A DNA stretch of 64,000 nt from Adlercreutzia shanghongiae (GCF_035830635.1 NZ_JAYMFI010000003.1:124001-188000); one strand, 5' to 3'; shown: positions 1 to 8,994, counted from the stretch's first letter. The notes: generated by a model not told the origin, from the sequence alone. Program-made: numbers and translations.

Positions 1-2947
1 CGACGACTTCCGCAGCAGAGAGGAATCGGATGTTCTGGCTGGGCAGCGAGCGCAAAAACGTCTTTCCGTAGCCTTTTGTAACCAGACGCTTATCGGCGAG
101 AATGAGGATGCCCTGGTCGTCGGCCTTGCGAATAAGGCGGCCGGCAGCCTGCTTGGTTTCCAATACGGCGGCGGGCAGCACATAGCGGCGCCAGGCGGCA
201 TCATCGCGGGCGGCGCGCTCGCAGGACAGAGGGTCAGTGGGCTTTGAGAACGGAAGCTTCGGAATGACCACACCCTTAAGGGTGGAACCCGGCGCGTCGA
301 AACCCTCCCAGAAGCTCTTCAGCGCGAACAGCGACAGGTGCTCGTCGGCCAGGAAATCGTCGCGCAGCCCCTTCACGGACACGCCCCACTTCTGGCAGAC
401 CACGCGCAGGTTGTCCGGCTTCAGCGCCGGCTGAACCTCGTCGAAGCACTTTTCCATCTCGCGACGGTTGGTGAACAGGGTAAGCATCGAGCCCTGCTGA
501 GCACGGTGGGCGCCGATGAGCAGCTTCTGCAGGGCATCCAAATAGGCCGGCTCGTTGGGCTCAGGCATGTCGTTTACCACGTAGACGATCATCTGGCTGT
601 CGAAGTCGTAGCTCGACGAGAGCAGAAGCTCATCGGCCGCCGAGTACTCCCCCGCATTCAAGCCCATGGCGTTGGCAAAGCTCGTGAAGGCGCCGTCCAC
701 TGTCAGCGTGGCCGAGGCGTACACCACCGAATGGGTTCGGGCGTACAGCGTTTCATTCAGCGTCTCGCCGACCGACACGAGCAGCGCCTCAAGTTTGTTC
801 TGGGGGCGGTCGGTCTTGCGGCTGAGGCTCGCGGCATACACGTAGCGCTCGGGGCACTGCGTGCAGATAACCTCGACATTCTGGATAATCTCCTTCATCT
901 CCATGGCGATAGAGGCAATTTCGCGCTGGATGACAGCGGCGCCTTCAATGTCTTCCAGGTACCCGACCAGCTCCTGGCATACGGTTACCATTTTCTCCGC
1001 GCGCTCGGCCATCTCGCGGCCCAGTCGGGCGATGTTCTGGAAAATAGACCCGCGGCGAATCTCGTCGTTCAGCCACAAGTCAACGTTCTCGTAGCCCTTC
1101 GATCGCTTGTTGGTGTCATAGAAGAACAAATCGGGCAGGGCCTTGCAGAAGGCCTCGGCCGCCGTGCCGAAATCGGCGCCAGCGCGGCGGGCCTTGCCCG
1201 TGAGGCCGTAAAACAGCGTGGTGGACGATTCATTGCCGGGCATGACCACCGTGCGCTCGGCGCGCACGAACACATTGCGGCGCGACTCCTCGGATGCCAC
1301 GCGGCGCACCAGGGAGAGGATGTCGTCTTCGGCCAGCTCAAGGGAAAATGCGCGGCGGGCCTCGTTTTCGGCACTGTGGGCCTCGTCCACCACCCAATAG
1401 CGAATCGGCGGCAGAAGACCGCCATCGGCGGCCAGGTCGCAGAACAGCAAGCTGTGGTTGGTCACGACGATGTTGGCCGCCTCGGCCTTGCGGCGCGAAC
1501 CGTGCACGAAGCACGAGGTGCCGAAGAAGGGACACTTGCGGCGCAGACAATCGTGGCTTGTCGTAGTAATCGCCCAGCGAGGCAGGGTACGGTAATCTAT
1601 CTTGAGCCCGTCGATATCGTCGTAGGCCGTCTGCTCTATGAAGGAGAGCAGGGCCGCCAAGGCGGGAGCCTGAGACTTCTGCTCCTTTCCCACGGTGCGC
1701 ATCGCCGGACCATCCACCACCAAGCGCTCCACCTTGCGCAGGCAGGGATAATGGGAGAATCCCTTCAGCGCGGCGTAGGTGAGCGTGCCTCCCAGAGCTT
1801 CCGAGAGCGCGGGCAACTCGTGGTAGACAAGCTGATCGAGCAGGGCGTTGGTCTTTGTGGCCACGCCAATATTGATACCGTTGTCGCGGGCAATTACCGC
1901 AGAGGGCATCAAATAAGCCATGGATTTGCCCACACCGGTACCGGCCTCCACCATGAGGTTGCGCGAGCGGGCGAAAGCGCTGCGAACCGCTTCGGCCATG
2001 GCCACCTGCTCGTCGCGCTGCTCGTAATCCTGGTAGAGAGACCCTACGACGCCTTCGGCGGTAAAGGCCGCGGCAACCGTCTCTGCGGTGGGAAGAAGGA
2101 TAGACCGCGCCGGATCGGCCGCAATTTCGTCGGCATCCACCAGCGACCTCATATCGGTCTTGCCCACGCGCTCGCGACGCAACGTGCGGAGCGAGAAAGG
2201 AAGAGGGCTTTCTGCGGATACCTCGTTGGTCTGTTCCGCAAAGTACTGGAACACCACCACCGTCGGCCACTCGTCGGGGGTGGCCATACCGGCAATCTCG
2301 CGCAGCAGCATGACGGGCATAGCCTCAACGGCGGCCAGAAGAATGCGCAGCAAGGCACAGGTGGCCGCCACATCCTCATCGGCGCGATGGGTTGAGCGGG
2401 GGGCTCCAAAAGCCTTCACCAAATCGATGAGCCGGTGAGATTTCATACGCGGCAAGGCGATGCGCGACAAATCGAGCGAATCGACCCAGGTGTTCTCGAG
2501 CAAAGGGTAGCCGGCAGGATGCTTAGTCGTGAAATTGCGATCGAACTCGGCATTGTGAGCCACCACGGTAGCATCCCCCACAAAGGCGGCCAGGGCTCCG
2601 AGAGCCTCAGAGGCGCTCGGCGCATCGGCTACATCCTCATCATGGATGTCCGTCAAGTGAGCCACATCTTCCGGAATGAGCTTCCCCGGGTTCACGAAGG
2701 TCACGAACCAATCGACAATCTCGCCGTTCTGCACACGGGCCGCCGCAATTTGCGTCAGCTCGTCGTGAGCCAGAGAGAAACCCGTTGTTTCCGTGTCGAG
2801 CACTACGATATTGCTGTCGAACTTCCCAAAATCGCTCTGGCGGGCCCGCTCGGGCAGAGACTCATAGCGCTCTACAATTTCCCAGGGCGTTCCGTCGCTT
2901 ATAAAGTTCTTCAGCTGTCCTTTTAAGGGGGTGGTTTCACGTGACAT
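1..2947 (-). CDS. dinG: DinG-family helicase with N-terminal DnaQ-like exonuclease domain (3' end cut by window)
   Basis: Superfamily 2 Fe-S helicase joined to a 3'-5' exonuclease, acting on DNA in repair or replication restart. Translated from ATG at 2947, the frame stays open to base 1 (at least 982 residues). The exonuclease motif DTETTG is at residues 51-56. The helicase part has a Walker A loop GTGVGKS near 335-342, a cysteine-rich stretch DCLRRKCPFFGTSC near 466-480 that fits an Fe-S site, the DEAH box at 521-524, and motif VI QAAGRLIR near 934-941. Only the extreme C-terminus is missing. The exonuclease-helicase fusion is the usual architecture of DinG in Gram-positive bacteria. The start codon lies in a sequence resembling half a parS site (2933-2948). 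Confidence 0.93.
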   Translation of the reverse strand, partial: MSRETTPLKGQLKNFISDGTPWEIVERYESLPERARQSDFGKFDSNIVVLDTETTGFSLAHDELTQIAAARVQNGEIVDWFVTFVNPGKLIPEDVAHLTDIHDEDVADAPSASEALGALAAFVGDATVVAHNAEFDRNFTTKHPAGYPLLENTWVDSLDLSRIALPRMKSHRLIDLVKAFGAPRSTHRADEDVAATCALLRILLAAVEAMPVMLLREIAGMATPDEWPTVVVFQYFAEQTNEVSAESPLPFSLRTLRRERVGKTDMRSLVDADEIAADPARSILLPTAETVAAAFTAEGVVGSLYQDYEQRDEQVAMAEAVRSAFARSRNLMVEAGTGVGKSMAYLMPSAVIARDNGINIGVATKTNALLDQLVYHELPALSEALGGTLTYAALKGFSHYPCLRKVERLVVDGPAMRTVGKEQKSQAPALAALLSFIEQTAYDDIDGLKIDYRTLPRWAITTTSHDCLRRKCPFFGTSCFVHGSRRKAEAANIVVTNHSLLFCDLAADGGLLPPIRYWVVDEAHSAENEARRAFSLELAEDDILSLVRRVASEESRRNVFVRAERTVVMPGNESSTTLFYGLTGKARRAGADFGTAAEAFCKALPDLFFYDTNKRSKGYENVDLWLNDEIRRGSIFQNIARLGREMAERAEKMVTVCQELVGYLEDIEGAAVIQREIASIAMEMKEIIQNVEVICTQCPERYVYAASLSRKTDRPQNKLEALLVSVGETLNETLYARTHSVVYASATLTVDGAFTSFANAMGLNAGEYSAADELLLSSSYDFDSQMIVYVVNDMPEPNEPAYLDALQKLLIGAHRAQQGSMLTLFTNRREMEKCFDEVQPALKPDNLRVVCQKWGVSVKGLRDDFLADEHLSLFALKSFWEGFDAPGSTLKGVVIPKLPFSKPTDPLSCERAARDDAAWRRYVLPAAVLETKQAAGRLIRKADDQGILILADKRLVTKGYGKTFLRSLPSQNIRFLSAAEVV

Positions 2948-2948
2948 G
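2933..2948. promoter_or_regulatory. degenerate parS-like sequence over the dinG start codon
   Basis: Matches 12 of 16 positions of the parS palindrome found elsewhere in this window, including the unbroken run GTTTCACGTGA; the right half is not conserved. It overlaps the dinG start, so the match could be coding coincidence. Confidence 0.3.
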
Positions 2949-3087
2949 GTGCAGCCTATCTACCGCGGCGCCCTTGGTGGTGAAAAAAAGGAACCTCGGC
3001 CTAGCGAGAGTTCCCTGATCCATCGGGCTCGGTTATGGTGTTCTCGAAACGGTAGGTATTGTATCAGTCAGGGCGGAGATAACATTC

Positions 3088-3726
3088 ATGGAACGGTATT
3101 TCGGTACATATCAAACATTTCGAACGCTGTCGAAGAAAGATGCAGCGCTTCTTATGAGCTCGAACACCCTCGTGGGCGACCGCTACGCCATTGAGTGTCT
3201 ACTGGAGGAAGGCAAGCACCGCGCATGGCTCATCAACAAATTTGGCGAGCGCATCGGCTATTTCGGGGAGGACTTCTCTCGCACGCTCAGTCTCTACAAG
3301 GCCGACGGCATGAGTCTCGTGGGAATCCTTTCTTTCATCGCCTTCACGGAAACACCTGAGCCGGGCGAGTACTGGGGCCAGGCCGCCGTCATCGCTTACA
3401 ACCCTGCGTACAAAGATGAGTTCAATACCTTCATCAACGGGGTGTGCGGCCTTATCGGCAAAGGCATTCGCCCGAAGCTCTCCTTCGAAGGGTCGGCGGT
3501 GGACGAGGTTATCTCCTCGAAGGGCACCTGGCTGCCCAGCGACCGCGAGCCTTTGCCCGAGAAGCAGCGCGGCATGGCGCTGCTTAAGACCCGCCGCGGC
3601 TTCATCGACGGCCTCGTGGAAGCAGGACGCTCGGGCAACAAGGGATGCTACTTTCTCAGCTGGGCCTTCCTGCTTGCCCTTGTTGCTGCGATTATCTTCG
3701 GGCTGAAATCCTGCGGCGTCTTCTAA
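3088..3726 (+). CDS. hypothetical protein with C-terminal membrane anchor
   Basis: I do not recognise this 212-residue protein. It has no signal peptide and a soluble N-terminal part of about 185 residues. It ends in one hydrophobic helix (SWAFLLALVAAIIFGL, near residues 191-206) with a short SCGVF tail, so it should be a tail-anchored membrane protein facing the cytoplasm. The start is supported by GGCGGAG upstream of the ATG. It is transcribed divergently from dinG and convergently with ddl, and a terminator hairpin follows the stop codon, so it appears to be a single-gene unit. Confidence 0.75.
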   Translation: MERYFGTYQTFRTLSKKDAALLMSSNTLVGDRYAIECLLEEGKHRAWLINKFGERIGYFGEDFSRTLSLYKADGMSLVGILSFIAFTETPEPGEYWGQAAVIAYNPAYKDEFNTFINGVCGLIGKGIRPKLSFEGSAVDEVISSKGTWLPSDREPLPEKQRGMALLKTRRGFIDGLVEAGRSGNKGCYFLSWAFLLALVAAIIFGLKSCGVF

Positions 3727-3768
3727 CAACAGAACACCTGTTTGGATTACAATCCCAGCTCAAGCATG

Positions 3769-3796
3769 GAAAACGCCGCTCATGAAGCGGCGTTTT
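3769..3796 (+). terminator. intrinsic terminator after the tail-anchored protein gene
   Basis: Stem GAAAACGCCGCT / AGCGGCGTTTTC with loop CATG. A-rich and T-rich ends flank it, so it could also stop ddl transcription arriving from the right. Confidence 0.75.
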
Positions 3797-3830
3797 CTCG
3801 TTTCAATGAAGCTTATCGAGGGCATTGGCG

Positions 3831-4781
3831 CTACCGGGCGTCCTCGAAGGCATATTCGATAAGTTTCGTACACAGCTCCGGGAAGCTGATACCGGCGGCG
3901 CGGGCCGCGTCGGGCAAAAGGGACGTAGCCGTCATGCCGGGAATCGTATTAGTTTCCAAAATCCAGGGAATGCCCTCTCCATCAAGAATAAAATCAGAAC
4001 GGGAAACGCCGCTGCAATGAAGCGCCTTATGCGCGTTCACGGCCGCCTGCATCACCTGCTCAGTGAGCTTCTCGCTCAGCGGGGCCGGACAATTGTGCTG
4101 CGATCCGCCCGGCGCATACTTCGAATCGAAATCGTAAAACTCGGCTTTAGGTACGATTTCAATGACCGGGAGAGCGAACGGCTGGTCATTACCCAGAACC
4201 GCAACGGTAAGTTCGGTGCCGGAAATATACTTCTCCACTACCACCAGCTCATCTATCTCGAAGACCTTCTCAATCGCCTCGGCTATGGCCTCAACACCCT
4301 CAACGATGTAAATACCCAGCGCACTGCCCTCCGTCGCTGGCTTCACGACGCAGGTTCCACCCATAACCTGAGCAATCTCGTCAACGGAGTACGGTTCGCC
4401 CTTTTGCAGGTACTGGAACGGCGCTGTAGGAATGCCGGCACGCTGGTAAAACAGCTTCGACTGGGCTTTATTCATAGCTGTTGCGCTCGACCACACGCCC
4501 GGCCCGGTATACGGTAGGCCGATGGTTTCCAGAAACCCCTGAAGCGCGCCGTCTTCTCCGCCCTTCCCGTGAAGACAGAGGAAAGCGACATCGAACGAGC
4601 CTTCGAGGAGTTGAGCTAAATCAGCATGGCGAGCGGGATCAAGCTCCGTCACCAGAAAGCCCGCCTCGCGGAGCGCTGCGCCTGCCCCTACACCCGAGGC
4701 AAGGGAAATCTCACGCTCGCCGCTGGTTCCTCCAGCAAGCAGCGCCACACGACACTTCGCAGGTTCAATCATCGCAGCCAT
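3831..4781 (-). CDS. ddl: D-alanine--D-alanine ligase
   Basis: ATP-grasp enzyme of peptidoglycan precursor synthesis that joins two D-alanines in the cytoplasm. The 316 residues match the family's length. Visible family features are the N-terminal LLAGGTSGEREISLASG, the ATP-grasp segment TCVVKPATEGSALGI, the central VEKYISGTELTVAVLG, and the C-terminal metal and substrate region ILETNTIPGMTATSLLP. Two in-frame ATGs (4781 and 4772) are possible starts; AGGGAAGG stands 3 or 12 bases upstream respectively. The gene is divergent from rlmN across a 72-bp gap. It is not next to other cell-wall genes here. Confidence 0.96.
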   Translation of the reverse strand: MAAMIEPAKCRVALLAGGTSGEREISLASGVGAGAALREAGFLVTELDPARHADLAQLLEGSFDVAFLCLHGKGGEDGALQGFLETIGLPYTGPGVWSSATAMNKAQSKLFYQRAGIPTAPFQYLQKGEPYSVDEIAQVMGGTCVVKPATEGSALGIYIVEGVEAIAEAIEKVFEIDELVVVEKYISGTELTVAVLGNDQPFALPVIEIVPKAEFYDFDSKYAPGGSQHNCPAPLSEKLTEQVMQAAVNAHKALHCSGVSRSDFILDGEGIPWILETNTIPGMTATSLLPDAARAAGISFPELCTKLIEYAFEDAR

Positions 4782-4841
4782 AGACCTTCCCTTTCGAACG
4801 GTAAATGCCTGAGGGCAGTATATCAGAGCAGTCTCAGGGTC

Positions 4842-4847
4842 TATAAT
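4842..4847 (+). promoter_or_regulatory. -10 element (TATAAT) of rlmN
   Basis: A consensus TATAAT ends six bases before the rlmN ATG, placing the expected transcription start at or next to the start codon. No clear -35 hexamer is seen. Confidence 0.6.
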
Positions 4848-4853
4848 GAGTCT

Positions 4854-5906
4854 ATGAATAACGAACTAATAAAGTTTTCCGAAGATGAACTATGCACCCT
4901 GCTTGCCTCGTGGGGTTATCCTCGCTTTCGTGGTAAACAGGTTTTCGAATGGGTCCATCACCACCACGCGAGCTCTTTTGACGAGATGAGCAACCTCCCG
5001 AAAGACCTCCGAAAACGTCTAGCTGACGAGTTCCCCCTCAATGCCATAGCCTTACTCGATCGACAAGTATCCCAAGATGGGACGCGTAAATACGTTGTTC
5101 GGCTTTCCGACGGCACGTTGGTCGAGACCGTAGGCATGCCCGTGTTTAAGAAAGATGGCTCCATAGATCGCCTCACCGTTTGCGTATCCTCCCAAGTGGG
5201 CTGCCCTATGGCTTGCCGTTTTTGCGCCACTGGCCGCGAAGGCCTTACCCGCAATCTGGAGGCATCGGAAATTATCGCCCAGGTCGCGCTCGTGCAGAAG
5301 GATTTCAAAAATCGAGTAAGCAATATCGTTGTTATGGGACAAGGGGAGCCGTTCTTGAATTACGAAGAGGTTCTTTCGGCTCTTCGTATTCTCAACAGCA
5401 GCCAGGATTTCAATATCGGAGCCCGCCACATCACGATATCCACCTGTGGCCTCATAACCGGCATCAACCGCTTCGCAGAGGAGCCCGAGCAATTCACCCT
5501 TGCTGTATCGCTTCACTCAGCGATACAGCGCAAACGCGACGCTCTCATGCCGAACGTTTCCCAACAACCCTTGCCCCTGCTGAAGGAGGCTTTGCGAGCG
5601 TACACTCAAAAGACCAACCGTCGCGTCACTTTCGAATATCTTCTCATCGAAGGCGCCAATGACTCCGAAGAAGACTTGCAAGCGCTTATTGAGTTCTGTG
5701 AAGGACTTCTCTGCCACGTCAACCTCCTTCCCGTTAACACCGTTGACGGCTCTCCCCTTAAACCATCCTCGGAGGAAACTGCCAACCATTGGGTTACCTC
5801 TCTTTCAAGTCATGGCATCGAGACGAGCTTCAGACGGTCGCGCGGCTCCGATATCGATGGTGCATGTGGTCAATTGAAGAACAAAATGAAGCGCGTCCAG
5901 GATTGA
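4854..5906 (+). CDS. rlmN: 23S rRNA (adenine(2503)-C(2))-methyltransferase RlmN
   Basis: Radical-SAM enzyme that methylates C2 of A2503 in 23S rRNA (and A37 of some tRNAs). With the ATG at 4854 the protein has 350 residues, the usual size. The radical-SAM cysteine triad CxxxCxxC is at C117, C121 and C124 (GCPMACRFC), followed by the SAM-binding VVMGQGEPFLNYE. A C-terminal cysteine in GACGQL matches the conserved methyl-transfer cysteine. The frame opens further upstream, but homology begins at MNNELIKF. The TATAAT seven bases before the ATG, with no good ribosome-binding site, suggests a leaderless mRNA. Confidence 0.96.
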   Translation: MNNELIKFSEDELCTLLASWGYPRFRGKQVFEWVHHHHASSFDEMSNLPKDLRKRLADEFPLNAIALLDRQVSQDGTRKYVVRLSDGTLVETVGMPVFKKDGSIDRLTVCVSSQVGCPMACRFCATGREGLTRNLEASEIIAQVALVQKDFKNRVSNIVVMGQGEPFLNYEEVLSALRILNSSQDFNIGARHITISTCGLITGINRFAEEPEQFTLAVSLHSAIQRKRDALMPNVSQQPLPLLKEALRAYTQKTNRRVTFEYLLIEGANDSEEDLQALIEFCEGLLCHVNLLPVNTVDGSPLKPSSEETANHWVTSLSSHGIETSFRRSRGSDIDGACGQLKNKMKRVQD

Positions 5907-5911
5907 CGAAG

Positions 5912-5959
5912 ACACTCCCTTTCTGTTTCACGTGAAACATCGGAACAGGAAGGGAGTGT
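5912..5959 (+). terminator. rlmN terminator hairpin with a parS site in its stem and loop
   Basis: Two 16-nt arms (5912-5927 and 5944-5959), complementary except for one G-U pair, enclose a 16-nt loop. The parS palindrome 5924-5939 occupies the end of the left arm and most of the loop. Confidence 0.7.
5924..5939. promoter_or_regulatory. parS centromere site 1
   Basis: Perfect 16-bp palindrome TGTTTCACGTGAAACA, identical to the widely conserved chromosomal parS consensus bound by ParB. It lies between rlmN and parB, beside the parAB genes. Confidence 0.93.
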
Positions 5960-6016
5960 TATGTAAAATATTTTCCATGAGTATTATCATAGCTTCTTAA
6001 AGGGCCTTCTGAATTT

Positions 6017-6053
6017 AAAAACCCCTTGTTTCACGTGAAACAAGGGGTTTTTT
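6017..6053. terminator. bidirectional terminator between rlmN and parB built around parS
   Basis: A long perfect hairpin: A-run, CCCCTTG, the parS palindrome, CAAGGGG, T-run. The A-run and T-run make it a terminator in both directions, suiting the convergent rlmN and parB. Confidence 0.8.
6027..6042. promoter_or_regulatory. parS centromere site 2
   Basis: Second perfect TGTTTCACGTGAAACA, at the centre of the terminator hairpin 35 bp before the parB stop codon. Confidence 0.93.
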
Positions 6054-6076
6054 AATATGAGAGATTTATACGGTTC

Positions 6077-7132
6077 CTACTCACCGAGAAGCTCATTGAA
6101 GAGTCTCTGTAGATCCTCTTCGTCTTTGAACTCGATCTCAATCTTGTTCTTACCCTTCGAGGACTTCACGCGCACATTGGTTTTAAGAGTCTCGCGCAAG
6201 GTCTTCGCTACCGATTTGTACACTGCGGGCAGAGGCTCTCGGTTGTTCGGCGCCGAGGCCTCTTTCTTACCTGACATAAGACGTGCCAGATTTTCGGCAT
6301 CACGAACTGTCATCGCGTTATCGATAATTTTTTGAGTCAGCGTAAGCCGGCCTTCTGCTGTAGGCACGGAAAGAATAGCGCGGGCATGACCGGCAGTAAT
6401 TTTCTCTTCATACAGCAGCTGTTGAGCCTCTTCCGGCAAATCAAGGAGACGAAGAGCGTTGGCTACCGTCGAGCGCCCCTTCGAAACCGCCTGAGCGACT
6501 TCAGCCTGAGTCATAGACCGCCGCTCCATCAGACGGCGGTATCCATAGGCTTCCTCGATAGGATTCAGGTCGGAGCGTTGAATGTTCTCAATAAGCGCCA
6601 GCTCGAGAGCTTGATCATCGTCGGCTTCTTTGATTCTTACGGGAACTTTCTCCAGCCCCGCTGCCCGAGAAGCCTGCCAACGACGCTCTCCGGCGATAAT
6701 CTGATACGTCCCATCAGCCATGTGCCGTACAAGAATCGGTTGAAGCAAGCCGTCTTTTTCGATAGAGGCGGCCAATTCCTCAATTTCCTCTTTTTTAAAC
6801 TGAGTACGAGGCTGGTCGGGATTGGGAACGATCTTATCGAGAGAAACCTCGTCGGTTCTCTTAGAAGACGCTTGATCCGCAGAGGGAATAGTAGTAGTAA
6901 TAATATCGCGGGTAACCGGCTCCGACACCACAGCGGGGTCTTCCTCCATCTCAGCAACCGTACGAGCCGGTCGCGTTGAAACCGGGGCTTCCATTGCTGC
7001 GGCCTCATCTACCTCCACTGTTACGCGCTGGCGCTCTGGCGCCGGTGCTGCGGGCGCAGGTGCGTCATAGGAACCGGGGAGGAGGGAGCCGAGGCCGCGT
7101 CCAAGACCTCCACGACGTTCAGGCTTAGCCAC
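6077..7132 (-). CDS. parB: chromosome partitioning protein ParB
   Basis: Site-specific DNA-binding CTPase that loads at parS and spreads to form the partition complex. The GTG at 7132 gives 351 residues beginning MAKPERRGGLGRGLGSLLPG, the typical ParB N-terminus; a TTG two codons earlier is less likely. The CTP-binding box reads AGERRWQAS, followed by the helix-turn-helix around SKGRSTVANALRLLDLP and a C-terminal dimerisation region. An acidic insert of about 65 residues after the N-terminus carries no recognised motif. The start overlaps the end of parA by 8 bases, so the two are translationally coupled. Confidence 0.96.
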   Translation of the reverse strand: MAKPERRGGLGRGLGSLLPGSYDAPAPAAPAPERQRVTVEVDEAAAMEAPVSTRPARTVAEMEEDPAVVSEPVTRDIITTTIPSADQASSKRTDEVSLDKIVPNPDQPRTQFKKEEIEELAASIEKDGLLQPILVRHMADGTYQIIAGERRWQASRAAGLEKVPVRIKEADDDQALELALIENIQRSDLNPIEEAYGYRRLMERRSMTQAEVAQAVSKGRSTVANALRLLDLPEEAQQLLYEEKITAGHARAILSVPTAEGRLTLTQKIIDNAMTVRDAENLARLMSGKKEASAPNNREPLPAVYKSVAKTLRETLKTNVRVKSSKGKNKIEIEFKDEEDLQRLFNELLGE

Positions 7133-8117
7133 GAGCAATCACTTCCTTTGCAAGCTCAATATAGGAAAGAGAGCCTCTTCCCTTGGGGTCGTATTGCGTA
7201 ATAGGCTGTCCGAAACTGGGAGCTTCGGACAACTTGACGGTTCGCGGAATGGGCGTAGAGAACACCAGGCGCCCGAAGTATTCGCGCACCTCATCAACAA
7301 CCTGTTTGGAGAGGGTGGTACGGCTATCGTACATAGTGAGCAAGATACCATAGATATCCAGGGTTGGATTCAGGCGTGATTTGACACGTTTCATTGATTC
7401 AAGAAGTTTTGTCACACCCTCCAAGGCATAAAACTCACATTGAATCGGGATAAGCAGCTTGTCTGCAGCAACAAGGGCATTAACAGTCAAAAGGCCGAGA
7501 GAAGGAGGACAGTCAATGAGAATAAAATCGTATTTCCCGCGCATACAGCCAACAGCCTCTTTAAGACGATTCTCGCGAGCCATCTCGGAGACCAGCTCAA
7601 CTTCGGCACCGGCAAGATTAATAGTGGCCGGCGCAATATCCAAACCCTCGGCAATATCGGGGATGATCACATTCTCGATAGGGACGTCGTTCAGCAGCAC
7701 ATCATAAATGCATTGTTGAATCAGACTCTTTTCCACACCAAGGCCACTTGAACAATTTCCCTGAGGATCAAGGTCTACCAACAGTACCTGTTTACCCATC
7801 TCTCCCAGTGCTGCACCTAAGTTGATGGCTGTTGTCGATTTACCGACGCCGCCTTTTTGGTTGATGATGGCGATAATCTTAGTGTGCCCGATGACATGCT
7901 TGACGGGCGCTTTGTCCTTGTAGGTCTTCAAGGGCTCTGTCGGCATATCAACTACTTCATAGGTGTCAGTTTCCCGGACAATCACTTCGATATCTTCCGG
8001 GTCTGTCTCCCTGAAGCTCTCAACTGCTTCCTCTTGTTCCTGAATTTGAGGCGTTTCAACCTCTTCGACAGCCTGGGTTTGTTTTGTGTCTCGTTTAAGA
8101 CCATCAAAGAATCCCAC
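7125..8117 (-). CDS. parA: chromosome partitioning ATPase ParA (Soj)
   Basis: Walker-type ATPase that works with ParB to segregate the origin region. The deviant Walker A KGGVGKSTT follows TKIIAIINQ at about residue 88; further family segments are LLVDLDPQGN and ILIDCPPSLGLL. An N-terminal extension of about 78 residues, acidic and without recognised domain, precedes the ATPase, whereas typical Soj proteins start almost directly at Walker A. The GTG start is set by an excellent GGAAGGAGG. A -10 TATACT lies 28 bases upstream and parS site 3 lies further upstream. Confidence 0.96.
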   Translation of the reverse strand: MGFFDGLKRDTKQTQAVEEVETPQIQEQEEAVESFRETDPEDIEVIVRETDTYEVVDMPTEPLKTYKDKAPVKHVIGHTKIIAIINQKGGVGKSTTAINLGAALGEMGKQVLLVDLDPQGNCSSGLGVEKSLIQQCIYDVLLNDVPIENVIIPDIAEGLDIAPATINLAGAEVELVSEMARENRLKEAVGCMRGKYDFILIDCPPSLGLLTVNALVAADKLLIPIQCEFYALEGVTKLLESMKRVKSRLNPTLDIYGILLTMYDSRTTLSKQVVDEVREYFGRLVFSTPIPRTVKLSEAPSFGQPITQYDPKGRGSLSYIELAKEVIARG

Positions 8118-8144
8118 AGGAACCTCCTTCCATAATTGCAGCTC

Positions 8145-8150
8145 AGTATA
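8145..8150 (-). promoter_or_regulatory. -10 element of the parAB promoter
   Basis: TATACT on the minus strand between parS site 3 and the parA GTG. A CTGAAC about 16 bp upstream is a weak -35 and overlaps the palindrome CGCCTGTTCAGGCG (8162-8175), which could be an operator or the terminator of rsmG. Confidence 0.5.
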
Positions 8151-8205
8151 GCACCGACTAACGCCTGTTCAGGCGGTGTTCGATAGATGGATTCAAATTA
8201 CGTGA

Positions 8206-8221
8206 TGTTTCACGTGAAACA
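8206..8221. promoter_or_regulatory. parS centromere site 3
   Basis: Third perfect TGTTTCACGTGAAACA, extended to a 24-bp palindrome (8202-8225). It touches the rsmG stop codon and lies upstream of the parA promoter. Confidence 0.93.
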
Positions 8222-8896
8222 TCACGGGCGAGGTTTCAAGGGTTGTTTCTGAGCAAGGCCGACTCTGCGAGGAAGCTTTATACGAGGACGAGCTACCTTC
8301 TCGAAAACCAAAATAGTCCGCTTAGTTTCTCTGTCGCTCAAGAGAGCTTCTCTTTGAGAAACAAGTTTCATGCCGACAAGATCTTGAACAGCTTTCGCTT
8401 CTTCAATCTCCTCGGAAGTCACTTGCGCCTTATAGCAGACAAGCCTCCCTCCCTTGAAGAGCAGGGGAGAAGCAAGTTCAATTAAAGAAACCAGTCGAGA
8501 TAAGGCACGCGCAGTGAGGACGGCAAACCGCGCTTCGTACTCAACGGGTAAATCCTCAATTCTCTCGCTCGAGGTAGCCACCTGAGAGGAAAGACCGAGC
8601 TCGTCTAAAATTGACTGGACAATAGCCATCTTCTTCTTAACTGAATCTACGAGGATCGTCTGGCGGCCTGTGGCCAGAGCAAGGGGAACACCGGGAAAGC
8701 CGCCGCCAGAACCCAAATCGCCATACAATCCCTCGGGAGCCTCGTTAACTTCAGGTAGTCCCACCAGGGAGTCTTCGAGATGAAGAAGCATCGCTTGTTC
8801 TTCATTAGTGATACGGGTCAGATTCGTGATTTCGTTTGCCTTCAGAATATCGTCAAGGTACCTACGACAGAGCGCTTCGGTTTGCTCGCCCACCAC
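8222..8896 (-). CDS. rsmG: 16S rRNA (guanine(527)-N(7))-methyltransferase RsmG
   Basis: SAM-dependent enzyme that methylates G527 of 16S rRNA (formerly GidB). The 224 residues match the family. Signatures are NLTRITNEEQAMLLHLEDSL at the N-terminus and the SAM-binding GDLGSGGGFPGVPLA, followed by LVDSVKKKMAIV and the TARALSRL segment. It sits between jag and parA as in many actinobacterial origin regions. A terminator hairpin separates it from jag, so it may have its own promoter. Its stop codon lies inside the extended parS 3 palindrome. Confidence 0.95.
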   Translation of the reverse strand: MVGEQTEALCRRYLDDILKANEITNLTRITNEEQAMLLHLEDSLVGLPEVNEAPEGLYGDLGSGGGFPGVPLALATGRQTILVDSVKKKMAIVQSILDELGLSSQVATSSERIEDLPVEYEARFAVLTARALSRLVSLIELASPLLFKGGRLVCYKAQVTSEEIEEAKAVQDLVGMKLVSQREALLSDRETKRTILVFEKVARPRIKLPRRVGLAQKQPLKPRP

Positions 8897-8936
8897 CTTA
8901 ACTCCTTTCCTGAAAACCAGTACGACACCATGATAA

Positions 8937-8967
8937 AGGAAAGAGGAGCAAGCAATCTTGCCCCTCT
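8937..8967 (-). terminator. terminator between jag and rsmG
   Basis: On the minus strand, AGAGGGGCAAG / CTTGCTCCTCT (one mismatch, loop ATTG) followed by the T-rich run TTTCCTTT. Confidence 0.65.
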
Positions 8968-8994
8968 CGGTAACTTGAGATATCTGGAGAGATT

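Noticed and set aside
338..2395. Long plus-strand open frame opposite dinG
   Set aside because: It is the antisense shadow of the helicase gene in GC-rich DNA. The minus frame has exonuclease, Walker, DEAH and motif VI sequences in one phase; the plus frame has no homology.
4626..4853. N-terminal extension of rlmN
   Set aside because: The 76 extra codons overlap ddl, lack homology and lie upstream of the promoter -10 box.
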